Source: Anaeramoeba flamelloides (Eukaryota; Metamonada; Anaeramoebidae). From it: 64,000 nucleotides of DNA. Of the stretch, positions 10,105 through 20,813 are shown piece by piece. A program made the position numbers and the translations under genes. The notes under the pieces are model-generated. The model was not told the DNA's origin, ran no database searches, and was given only the letters and a program-made list of their open reading frames with translations. How positions within the stretch are numbered: position 1 is the stretch's first letter; each line of letters starts with the position of its first letter. The stretch spans positions 4,672,501-4,736,500 of the forward strand of contig JANTQA010000012.1 in assembly GCA_027625915.1 (NCBI GenBank), given 5' to 3'.

Positions 10105-11471
10105 TATTATAAGTTTCTTTATAAATACATCATTCATTTATTAAATAATAGATCTGAAGAGTTGCTGAGTTTATTTTTTTTTTTTTACAAAACATGAAAT
10201 TGTAATAATCTAGTTGTGAAAATATAAATGTTATATTAAGTTATTTTTTTTATAGATGAAGAGAGAAATAAAATAAATAATAGTTTTTCTTGTATATTAG
10301 AAATTTTATAATACTTTAATATGATTTCTAAATTTAAATTTTGGAAATATTAAAGTATAATAGAGTATTTATATTTAACAAGAATTGAAATAATTTTGTA
10401 AAAGTGTTTGTTTTATTCTATTGTTTTAAAAATCTAGAAAACCGAAATGTAAGTTTTGGGAATTAAAAATATAAGCTTATGGGAAGAATTAATTTCAAAT
10501 ATTCATCAAAAAGTCATGGTAGAATGAATTTAAAGGTAAAACGTATCAAGTATCTACAGTGGAAATAACTTGATAAAAATCGATTAATATTATTGAACAA
10601 AATTTATTGATGTTTTATAAATTATAACTATGAAAAACTGCTCATTTAGAAACTTTTTAAATTTTATTACCTAGATCTTAAAAAGAAACAAAATTTATAA
10701 TATTTCATTATTTTTTAATTAGAAATTAGTACTTTTATAGGGAAATAATTTTTGATTTTTAATTAAAATATTTTATCAATTATCTATAATATAAAAACTT
10801 GGATATTCGATTTTTTTATTGTTATTAAAATTATTTATATTTTTACTATTTTTTAGAGATGTTAAAATATTTATTAAAACCTTTACGGGCCAATTCCATA
10901 ATTTTTATAAAGGAATATTAGTTTCGGAGAAGTTTTGAAGATTATTTTTCAATTTTGAGAATAGAAGATTGATCATTAAAATTTAAATATCTCTAAAAGT
11001 GTAGATTTTTTTCAAACAATTATCATTTTTTATAAGGAAGTAACTAAAGTTAAATAATTATGAAAACCAGAGTTTCTTCAAAATTGAATCATTAAAATAA
11101 TTAATTTAATTCAATATATGAATTTTTTAATAAATGGTTATGGGAGGATATCATAGTATAATATATTTGTATCCCAATTAAACAATTACAATCAAAAGGA
11201 TTTCAAAAATAATTATTTTGATAAATAATAAAAAAACTTTTATTTCTTGATCTTCTATGGAAATGTGATACAATCGCTTCTTCTTTATTTGATTTAATTT
11301 TAAAATATTCAATTATAAAACTTTTAATTTAATAAATTATTGAGAAAAAAATAATTACTATTTCTAAAGAATTTCGGAAATGAATTTCAAAATCCACTTT
11401 TGATTTAATTCATCAAATTTGGATTTTTTAAAGAAAATATGATCTTTTTTAAATTTTAATTTAGTAATATA

Positions 11472-11671
11472 CAGTCAGTTCCACTTTTAAGGCACAAACT
11501 TTCAACGAAATTTAAGGTACAAAAAAATCTCAAATTAAGTCACAATATTTGCAATTTTTTTTTTTTTTACAATTAATTTTTACTAGAATTTTAATTTTGT
11601 GCTTTAATTTGAGATTTTTATTGTGCCTTAAATTTCGTTGAAAGTTTGTGCCTGAAAAGTGGAAATGACTG
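11472..11671. mobile_element. Palindromic TA-flanked MITE, family 1, copy 2
   Basis: Begins CAGTCAGTTCCAC and ends GTGGAAATGACTG, flanked by TA (11470-11471, 11672-11673). Same arms as copy 1, including CAACGAAATTTAAGG and its complement. Confidence 0.9.
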
Positions 11672-12833
11672 TAGATTTATTTGGATTAATTTGTTTGGTT
11701 TACAAATCATTTATTTATCATTAAAATTTTAAAATAAAATAGTGATATTATTTACTTTGAATTTTTTCACCATAATTTCTTTTTTCTTTTGGTTAGAACT
11801 TTTTTTACATTTTTTGATTCCAAGATTTCAATAATTAAGCAAGCCCTTTTGGTTTTATAATGTGTTCTAATATTCTTTGTTTTGGCTTTTTTTGATAAAA
11901 ATATTTGAAAAAAGAATATTTAAAACAAATTTATAAAATAAAAAAGAATTTGTCCAAATAATAATAAATAGCAATGGGTGAGATATTCAAGGTAATAAAG
12001 TTTATGAATTCATCCAAATTAAGAAGATAAAGAAGAAAAATCTTCAAAAATATAGAATTAAGTCAAATACATTTTTTTTTTTTTTCATTCTTGATTTCAA
12101 CAAGTTTTCTATGGAAAATTGATATTTCTTGTTTGTTCTTCGTAAAAAAAAAAAAAGATTTTATTCACGGTATATATCTTTTCATAACTATTTTTACGAT
12201 TTATTATTTGATTTCTTTCATTTATTTGGATAAACACATTTCTTAGATCATAAAACCTGATTTGATAAAACTCAAAAATTTAATCCAAAAAAATGTTCAA
12301 AAAATTGAAAAATATAAAGATTCAATTCTAGATTCACTTTACTTCTTTTCACTAATATGGGAAATAATGATCTTTTGATTTTAATTTTTAAATTTTTTTT
12401 TGCATTAAATAAATTTTTTTTATTACTATTGTCCTGAAAATTTTCAAAAATGTTAAAAAGTGCCTACTTCCTTAAAAAAGTTATTTTTCAACTTTAAAGT
12501 CCAAATAATGATTATTTATGCTTTTAATTTGATGAAAAATTAAGATTTTTTTACCAAAATTTTGGATTGTTTTCAATAAAACAATAATCATTTTTATTGA
12601 TAATGAGATGAACTTTTTTTACGATTTTACGAATCAAATTTTTTAGAGAAATTTGAACTAAGGAGCACTAATATGATTTGCCTTCAATAGCAGCATACAT
12701 TGATTTTAGACTTTTCCGTGTTTTGAGACTAATCCCTTAAATTATAATAATAGGATACTTAAATAAAATAAAAAAAAAAAACTTTATGCTTCTGTGATTT
12801 TTTAGTCCTTTTATTATTGTGACTATTGCGAGT

Positions 12834-12860
12834 TAATGGTGAACCAAAAGCTCACCATTA
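12834..12860. other. Perfect 9-bp hairpin 3' of the tropomyosin-like gene
   Basis: TAATGGTGA and TCACCATTA enclose a 9-nt loop. It lies about 170 bases beyond the stop of the minus-strand gene at 13029, in its probable 3' untranslated or flanking region. Function unknown. Confidence 0.5.
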
Positions 12861-13028
12861 TTATTTAAAAAAATTATCTGTTTGATTTTAAAAGTGAAAA
12901 AAAGATTCAAAATAAAAATCAATAGTAATTATAATAAAAAAGAAAAATGAAATATCAAAAAGGGAAAGAGAAAAGGGAAAAGGGAAAAGGGAATAAAAAA
13001 CTAAAAAATAACAATAAAAAAGAAAAAA

Positions 13029-13862
13029 TTAGAGTTCCAAATCAAGATCGAGGTCTTGGTCATCAAATTCGCCAAGGTCACCCAAATCACCACCTTCTTC
13101 GCCCATTTCTAAGATTTCAATTTGTGCAGTAGCCTTACCAAGTTTGATTTTGACGCCATCCAATTTTTCGTTTACGGATTGTTCTCTTTCCTTTTGTCTT
13201 TCGAGGAATTGTTTGGCACTGATGATTCCCTTCTTGGTTGATTCGATGTTTGTATGTAAGCCGTCGTTTTGCTTTCGGAGTTTTTTGTTTTCGTTTTCTG
13301 TTTCTTCAATTTGATCATTTAAGTTGTTACGTTGTTCGGTAAGTTCCTCTTTTTGCTTTTTGGCAATGTCTAAACGCTTTTGAAGGTTGTTGACCAATTC
13401 TTGTGTTTCTCCTTGGAGTTCTTGTGTCTTTCCAGAAATGCCTTCCATCAATTTAAGCTTTCTTTCGGTTTGATCGCGTCTAACATCAGCTTTACGTAAG
13501 TCTTCCGTAAGGGTTTTGACTTTGGTTTGTGCTGTATGGAAATCGTCTTCTGTGGTCTCTAATTTTTCTAACAATTCCTCTAATTCCTTTTCCATCTTTT
13601 CTTTAAGGTCTACTCTGGCTTTCATGTTTTCGTTGTCCTTTTTGATGGTTTCAATTTTTCTATTAAGTGTATTTTTATCAGAAATGGCCACTTTGACAAT
13701 TTGTTGTGTTTCTTGATAGGAAACTCCCAATTCTTTGTAATTTTTGCTAATTTCAACAGCTTTCGAGGCTAAGCCCTCTGCCTTTTTTTGTCTGGCTAAT
13801 TGTTGTTTAACTTTGATTTTAAGATCGTTTACTTCTTTTTCGAGTTTTTGGATTCTTGACAT
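13029..13862 (-). CDS. Tropomyosin-like coiled-coil protein (277 aa)
   Basis: Start placed at the ATG at 13862 (MSRIQKLEKEVNDLKIK); the in-frame extension to 13958 is Phe/Lys-rich and looks like untranslated leader. Residues 1-252 form one unbroken heptad coiled coil without prolines, and the last 25 residues are an acidic tail (GEEGGDLGDLG, then DLDLDLEL). Length (277) is close to tropomyosin (281-284). Residues 127-140 (VRRDQTERKLKLME) resemble the conserved tropomyosin stretch AADESERGMKVIE, and EREQSV near 225 resembles AERSV, but the two matches are about 24 residues out of step with each other, so a true orthology is not proven. It could instead be another rod-like cytoskeletal protein. 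The gene is minus strand with no intron seen. Confidence 0.6.
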   Translation of the reverse strand: MSRIQKLEKEVNDLKIKVKQQLARQKKAEGLASKAVEISKNYKELGVSYQETQQIVKVAISDKNTLNRKIETIKKDNENMKARVDLKEKMEKELEELLEKLETTEDDFHTAQTKVKTLTEDLRKADVRRDQTERKLKLMEGISGKTQELQGETQELVNNLQKRLDIAKKQKEELTEQRNNLNDQIEETENENKKLRKQNDGLHTNIESTKKGIISAKQFLERQKEREQSVNEKLDGVKIKLGKATAQIEILEMGEEGGDLGDLGEFDDQDLDLDLEL

Positions 13863-16800
13863 TCTTTTGGTATTTGTTAATGTGGTTTTTTTGTTTTTTT
13901 TTGGTTTTTGAATTTTGTTTTTGATTTTGAAAAAAGAAAAAAATAAATAAAAAAACAAATAATTTGAGTGTGTTATGTTTAGAATTTATACTTGGCTTGC
14001 TAAGATCAAAATAATTCAGACCTACATCAATAAACCAAAAACAATAAAAAAAATAAAATTGCAAAAAAGAAAAAAGAAGTAAAAAAAACTCGAAAAATAA
14101 AAGGTAAAAAAGTAAAAGGAGAAATTTCTTAAAAAAGATAATTGCAAGAAAAAAAATCAATTAGTCTCAGTAGGTTCAAATACAATAAACAGTTGAAGTC
14201 GTATTGGTTTGGAGAAAAAGAATGGTAGAACAGAAAGAAAATTTTTACATTATAAAATTATTTTATCTTACACAAATAAAAAAAATGATTAAATGACGAG
14301 TAAACTTCAAACAATCCTTGTAAAAATTTAAAAGCTAATTCAAAAAAATTTATCATATCTTTGAAATTAAAAACCAAATCAGAAGTTCTGAGTACTATAA
14401 TACCAAACTTTAATTAAATGCTTTTTTCCAAAGATAATTATTGTTTTGAAAAGTTTTGATCATTTTTTTGCATTTTTTTAAAAAGTTTATAATTCATAGA
14501 TTTCTGAATTATTTTTAAAAAAAATTATTTTCTTTGAAAGAAGAAAGAAATCTTATTGTCTATGAAATAAGTATACATAAAAGGTATTTAAAAATAAAAC
14601 TCAATCAGTTTTAAAATAACCCAGTATTAAAAATCTTCTTTACTTCAATAAAAATTACAATAATTATTTCAAACTTTGAAAAATATAATTTCTTTATTAA
14701 AAAAACAGATCCAATCATTTTTTTCTTTTTGTTGATGAAAATCATATTTAGTTAAACAACCAAACCATTCAATTAAACAATCTACCCAAAGTACATTATT
14801 AATACCTTTTCTAATACTCTGTAAAATTCAAATAATAGCCTCAAGAAATACTTAAATTGGTTATTGATAATTACTAAATAAATATAAAATATTAAGAATT
14901 TTAGTGTGTGGGTAATAACCTAAAATACTAAAATTATCAAAAGAACTTTACAATTATTTTTCAATTTTTCTAAAATTTTCAACAAATAAAACCATATTCA
15001 AATAAATAATTCTAATGAAAAAAAAATAATAGATATTCTCAAATAATAGATTTTAATGCTAACAACGGTTCATTATCTATACTCTTAATATTTGAAAAAG
15101 AATATTACCTAATCTTTTAAATTTCAAGAAATTTGATAAATATTTGTGAATAAAATAGATGATCAATTTTTTTAGAATTTTATAAGATTTAATATTTTAT
15201 TTATTTTTATTGTATTTTTAAAATAAGATTAAAAGTCCAAGGTTATTTGTTCATACAGACTCTTAAAATTATTAAAAGTGAGAATTTCTTCAAAAATAAA
15301 AATATTTATGTCAATTTTTTTTAACATGATCCAAAAATCCCAACCAAAAAAAGAATAGATGTTTTGGTTGAAAATTTACTTGAGAAAAATGATCTCGTTT
15401 AAAAAATTTTAATAAATTTCTCTAAATTTGATATTTAGGTTTGTTTATTGAATTTGAGCATATCTCTGTGTAAATAATTAATTTATTGTCTACCTTTTTT
15501 TTTTGTTGAGGGATCTTCCAAATAAATAAAACAAAAAGTAGTATTATTTTATTGGGGTGGAGAGAAAACAACTTTTATTTACTTGTCTCCCTGATAAATC
15601 AATATTGAAAAAAGAATCATATGATCAAATCTTTTTTCGAAGAGAAAATTTATATTAATTGTTTTATTGGAAGTAATATGATGGCAATTTCAATTATTTT
15701 CTACTTGGTAAGTAATTCAAGACTAACAAAGGGTGGAATTTTGTGTGTGTGTATGATTATATAAGCCAAATTTCAAAATTAGGGAAAAACTTTTTTTTTA
15801 TTATTTTTTTCTTTTTTCATTTGTCTTTCAAAAAATACAATGATTAGACAATATTTTTATTTATTAATCTATATTGGCTATTTTCTCTAAACTCTTTTGT
15901 AAAATACATTATTATTCAAAAAAAAACACAATTAAATTAATTTTTTTCTGATGAAAAATCTGCCCCTATTTTTGAAATTAAGCTTAGACTGAATACTTAA
16001 CTTTTTTGATTTTTAATTTTTTTTTTTGGTTCTCAAATAAGATTAAAAAAGAAGAATAACTTTTAAATTGTGGTTTTTTTAGATAATAATAAAATTAACT
16101 AGTTTTTCAATATTTAGGTTATTCGCTAAAATTCAATTTATCATTTCATCTAAAATGATAAATTTTCTATTAATCAACATTTTTTTTCTTTGAAAATTTC
16201 GGATGATATTTCACTTGATTCAAAAAATATTGAAATTGTTAATCTTGAAAAAGAAGAATCAAAAGTACATATTTTTCGAATCCTTATTTAAACTAGTTGT
16301 TTTTATATTTTCTATCAAAATTTGAAAAATAAGAAAAAAAGAATAAAAAAAACTAATTGTTTAATTTTTTTTCCTTTTTCCATAACAAATTAATTTTAAA
16401 ATAATAATAATAATGAATATTGATAGATTATTTGAAAATAAAGTTCTTAATAGTCTTTAATCGGTACAAATAGAAGTAAAATAGATCAAAAGTTTGCATA
16501 AATATTACACTGGTAAATGTTTAAGTTGTTAAACAAAAGTAATTTTTTTAATGCGCGAACTAAGCAACAATAATTACAAATAAAATATAAATTCAAACAT
16601 TTTTGGAAAAAAAGTCACGAAATTATCTCAGATTCAATCTATTGATACTTGCCATAATAATATTTTATTTTGAGATTTGGCATGCATTGTTTACTCTAAA
16701 AAAGTAGATGTGTTATTTTTTTTTCTTTTTGTAGATATCTTTAAAAGAATATAAACTATTTTTCAAAAATTTTGACCCATTCACAATATTAATGGAAGTT

Positions 16801-17710
16801 TTTATATGTATTATTATCCAAAAAATATTTTCAATTTTTTTTTTTTGATTGTTTTTTTTTTTTTTTCTTTTTTTTTTTTTTTGATTTATATTTTTGATAC
16901 TTTTTGGGTTTTTGAAACTTTTTTTTGAAAGAAAGTAGGGCTAATCATGATTTTAAAATTATATCCACAAATTTATTTTTAAGCTTATGATAAAACTTTT
17001 ATGAATCGAAATGCTATGATATTATAAATAATTAAAAGGTTCATTGTTAAAGTTTATTAGATTTATTAATTTTTACATCTTCTTCTGAGTATATTTATTT
17101 CTTTTAATATTTTTTAGGATTTTTTTTCAAAATAGTAAAGAAAAAAAATATGAAATTAAATATGAAATGGGTATAAAACTAAAAAATGAATGTTTTCATA
17201 AAAGTGGTTACTATAGAAATTTTATCAAGATCAGGGATTTCAAGTCCCAGTATTATCACAAATTTTGATCATAAGCAACATAATGGGACATCTAATAATA
17301 ATGATAATAATATATCCCATAAAGAGAAAATTAACCTTTTTCATAATATTTTTTTATAATTGTCAATATTTTTTAATTTTAATAAAGATCACCTATTGAA
17401 AAATAAAACATTACATAATTCAATTTTCTATTGTTATTTTCCATTTTCAAAAAATTCTGAAATAATATTTATTATACAAAAAAAAAATACCAATAAATTT
17501 CATCATAAGATACGTAGAAATAAAAATAAAATTCTAAATCTTCAACTTCCATAAAACTTTGCCCTAATAGAAAAGGAAGTAATGAATACCAGTTGCAAAA
17601 AATCTCAAGAATAGATCGAAAATAATTCATTTTTTGTTTCAATTTTAAATATTTTTTATCTTTATTAGGAAAATTTTATGTAAATTGTTGTGTTCATTCA
17701 CAAATATTTA

Positions 17711-18114
17711 CAGTAGATCCAAGGTTAGTGCGAAATTTTTCAAAATCAAATTTTGATGTTGATATAGATTTTTAAAAAATTGAATATGTAAATAGGAAAG
17801 CTCATATTGAAAAAAAAAAAAAATCCTAAATGAGTTAATATTCAAAAATGTTTTATGATATCCATAAAATAAATTTTCAGAACCACAAAATTGATATAAA
17901 AATTAAAAATTCATTGAGAAACAACATAAAATTTACTCTAAAAAAATTGAATTATTTGATGATCACTTTAAAAGTCTATTTTTCATCTTAACTCATTTTT
18001 GAAAAAATCTTTCCAATAAGAGCTTTATCATTCACATATTCAACTTTTTAAAAATCTATATCAACATCAAAATTTGATATTGGAAATTTTTCCACGGTAA
18101 CCTTTGAACAGTGG
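17711..18114. mobile_element. 404-bp foldback element flanked by TA
   Basis: Left arm CAGTAGATCCAAGGTTA and right end TAACCTTTGAACAGTGG are imperfect inverted ends; the inner arms match better (CAAATTTTGATGTTGATATA and its complement near 18065). TA lies at 17709-17710 and 18115-18116. Probably a Tc1/mariner-like MITE; only one copy is seen in the window. Confidence 0.75.
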
Positions 18115-18561
18115 TATCTTTTCTTTATATTTAAAATTTTTCTCAAATATTTTTTTAACTGTAATAATAAACAAGGAAAACTTTAGATTTTGAAATTTTT
18201 TTATTGTGTTTTTGTTTCTAATTTTCTCTTTTATTTTATCTATTGTTTTTTTACCTTGAACACCACAATTTCTGTCAGTATATATATTTAATGATTATTT
18301 TTAACAGAAATATAAACTTTTCAAAATAGATATCTTCTGTTAAATATTAACTAGGTATAATAAATGTGTTTACTGCCCCTAAAACATAAATCAAGAATTA
18401 AAAATAAGAAATATTTTTAGCAAATTCATAAAAATGAATGAATTGTAATTAATTTGAAAAATGTGATGAGTCTTTAGAAATAGTGGTTAAATCAATTAAA
18501 ACTGTTCTGAAAAAAAAGAATTCTGAAGTTAAACAATTTAAAAGTAAAAATTTTTGAATAA

Positions 18562-18613
18562 ATATTCAAGGGGATGAGATCACAAAAAAATAAAACTCTT
18601 ACTCCTTGAATAT
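18562..18613. repeat. Short inverted repeat
   Basis: ATATTCAAGGGGATGAG and CTCTTACTCCTTGAATAT form an imperfect stem with an A-rich loop. It may be a fragment of a foldback element. Confidence 0.4.
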
Positions 18614-19084
18614 GAAAACCAATAAATTACAACGATATATATTTGATAAGAAATTTAACATTTATTTAAGGAATAATAACAATAAATTAGATTTTAATTC
18701 TTAGTTGGTATCTATATTAATTTTTTCAGATTTGGTATTTTTTATTTTCTATTTTAACCAAGCAGTTACAATTAATCAATTCTGAATATTTAGTCAATAC
18801 CCCAATTGGTACAGGTAAATAATATTTTTATAATTTGTATATTTGTATGTTAAAGGGGAATAAATTAAAGAATTTTTATCAATATTCTTAATTGATCAGA
18901 AAAATGAAATTTCATGAGTTTGAGATTTGACAGTTAGGATGAAAAATAGATGTATTAGACTTATTTATATCACAGAAGACCAACACAATTCACCTTAATT
19001 TGTAAAGCTGTTGAATTATTGACCAATAGATTAGCACATTTTTCCTTTAAGGGAGTAGTCTATTTTGAAAATAAAAGGAAATCT

Positions 19085-20140
19085 TGTTAAAGATCTCTGA
19101 AAATTTTTTTTTTTGTAATTTGTGTTTCGACTTATGAAATGGATGGGTTAGCCTCATTTAAACAATTTATTGATTTGAGTCTCTTTTTTGAAATCCAAAA
19201 TTCGCATGTTTCCAATATATAACGAAAAAAAGTAACCTATTATTTTGTTTAAGAATTAAGTTAATTCTTGAAAATGGGAAAACATATTTTTCGTTTTATG
19301 TTGGAAAGTATTGATTTCGAAAGCAAATTTTGTATTTGGTTTCTTTTTCTTTGATTAATATTTCAATTCAAATCTTAGCCAATAAAACTAATTGTGATAT
19401 AGGTGATTCAATAAACGAATATTCGGTAGAAGTTTAACTACAGTTTATCAATTAAATTGAGATCTATTAAGCAAAAAAATTTTTTTCTTAATGTTTTGAA
19501 AAAGTTGTTTTCTGATTTCGAAAAAATGAAAAAAAATTGCAAAAAAATTTTTTTAACAAATTGTTTGTTCTTATTCACAAAAACCCTTATAACAATTCAA
19601 TTCATTTTTGGTAGAAAAAATAAGATTTTGAATTTTGAGGATAAAATTAACTAATTCCCAAATATCTTCAAGAAAATTTTATTTTGAAAAATCGAATTAC
19701 ATCTTCGAACAAAAATTCAATTTACTTTGTAATATTTAATAACTTGAAAATTTTTTGATTATAACCATCCTTCTTAAATCAATATAATTATTTTTTAATC
19801 AGTTGTATATATCAATTTTTTGTTTATCCAAAAGTTTTATCTCAAAAAAGAAAAAAAATCTTTATATTAATATTACTGGTAACAAAGAAATGTTATAGTA
19901 TAATAATGATCAAAATTGCAATAAACGGGGTAAAAACTAGATAAATTGTGAGAAAAAAAAAGAATTCAATAGTTTTCTTTTCCAGAAAAAATGGAAAAAA
20001 AAAATTGTTCTCTCTAAACAAATTTTTGTTTATGGCTTTCTTAGTCGATCAGAATTTTTTAACACTTGGGATCTTCAAAATTTGTAAGTAGAGAATACCA
20101 CCAATAATATTTTTTAAAAATTTTGCCTTGTTGTTGTTGA
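19085..20140 (+). repeat. Duplicated segment, copy A (MITE-free site)
   Basis: Aligns in the same orientation with about 41930-43310. Landmarks shared: TTTGTAATTTGTGTTT, CCTCATTTAAACAATTTATT, ACGAAAAAAAGTAA, TTAAATTGAGATCTATTA, and GTCGATCAGAATTTTTT. Here GATCTATTAAGCAAAA is uninterrupted, while the partner carries two MITEs at this point. Confidence 0.85.
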
Positions 20141-20407
20141 AGACTCGTCACTTAATCAAAATATTAACAAAATCAATTTCAATCTTTGTTGTAATTAATC
20201 TATAATCATTCAACAAATCACGAGTAAACTTTTTAGCACTTCCACACCACAATTCTGATGAATTTTTTTCTGGAGTACACAAACACACCTGTTATCAAAA
20301 AAAAATCTTGCAAAACACTTTTCGTTTCAAACAATTTCGTCAACCTTCCATATTTCTTTCCTTTGTCTGTGCAACAATATTGGAAAGAAAAACTTTATTC
20401 TCGCTAA

Positions 20408-20441
20408 GAGGTGGGTCTGTTCTTGATTTTTACAACCCACC
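20408..20441. other. GC-rich hairpin followed by T-run
   Basis: AGGTGGGT and ACCCACCT form a perfect 8-bp stem around an 18-nt loop and are followed by TTTTT. In such AT-rich DNA this stands out. It lies about 370 bases upstream of the FPPS-like gene. It could be part of a small RNA or a chance hairpin. Confidence 0.4.
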
Positions 20442-20813
20442 TTTTTCCCATTAAAAGTTAATTTGCAATTCGTTTTGACTTGGCAAATAACTTTTAAATA
20501 AACTTTTATTTTGAAATATTGAAAAAATGTAAATGGGTTTGATTGGAATATTTAAAGAAATATAAATTTTGAAAGATTTGGGTTGTGTGTAATACTTGGT
20601 TAGATTTCAACTTTAATCAGATAAATTAAAAAACAATCAATTTTCGAAAAAAAATAGCTCTTTTGGATCTAAGATCAGGGAATGACCAAATACTGAAGGA
20701 TTAAGAAGAAAAATTTTCTTTCAGAAAAAGATGTACGGAAAATCACTTTTTACTTTGATTTTATTTCATTTTTTTAAATCTTTTTTATCCTGTAAATTAT
20801 AATTGACAAAACC

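Larger units (their letters stand above)
8560..12360 (+). repeat. Segmental duplication, copy A (partner at 48640-50870)
   Basis: Two sub-blocks, 8560-9040 and about 11200-12360, align in order and orientation with 48640-49300 and about 49960-50870. Shared landmarks include TTTAAAGGGTTT, TCATTTTTTCACATTTTTG, TTTGATTCCAAGA and CATTCTTGATTTCAACAA. Divergence is large with many small indels. The MITE at 11472-11671 sits inside this copy and is absent from the partner. The part between the blocks shows no clear match. Confidence 0.75.
6917..13028. other. Long intergenic region with satellite, MITEs and duplicated DNA
   Basis: No gene is supported between the SMN stop and the tropomyosin-like gene. 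It contains a decayed minisatellite (7.08-7.83 kb), two palindromic MITEs (9907 and 11472), a hairpin at 12834, and a long stretch (8.56-12.36 kb) with diverged direct relatives at 48.6-50.9 kb. Short coding-like runs (for example 8363-8449, 28 codons) are too short to call. Confidence 0.7.
13863..20813. other. Long intergenic region
   Basis: About 7 kb without a supported gene. It holds a 404 bp foldback element (17711), a short palindrome (18562), one copy of a duplicated segment (19.1-20.1 kb) and a GC-rich hairpin (20408). The rest is AT-rich sequence with homopolymers, especially poly-T at 16840-16890. Confidence 0.7.

Noticed and set aside
12668-12728. Minus-strand coding-like run reading SLKTRKSLKSMYAAIEGKSY before a stop, with an AG at its start
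   Set aside because: Only 19 codons, weak acceptor, and no upstream exon with matching phase found; could be a last exon but not supportable.
12947-13132. 61-codon plus-strand frame rich in Lys and Gly
   Set aside because: Antisense overlap with the 3' end of the tropomyosin-like gene; low-complexity KGKEK sequence.
13863-13958. In-frame N-terminal extension of the tropomyosin-like protein
   Set aside because: Phe- and Lys-rich AT-driven sequence (MFFYLFFSFFK) unlike the rest; treated as leader.
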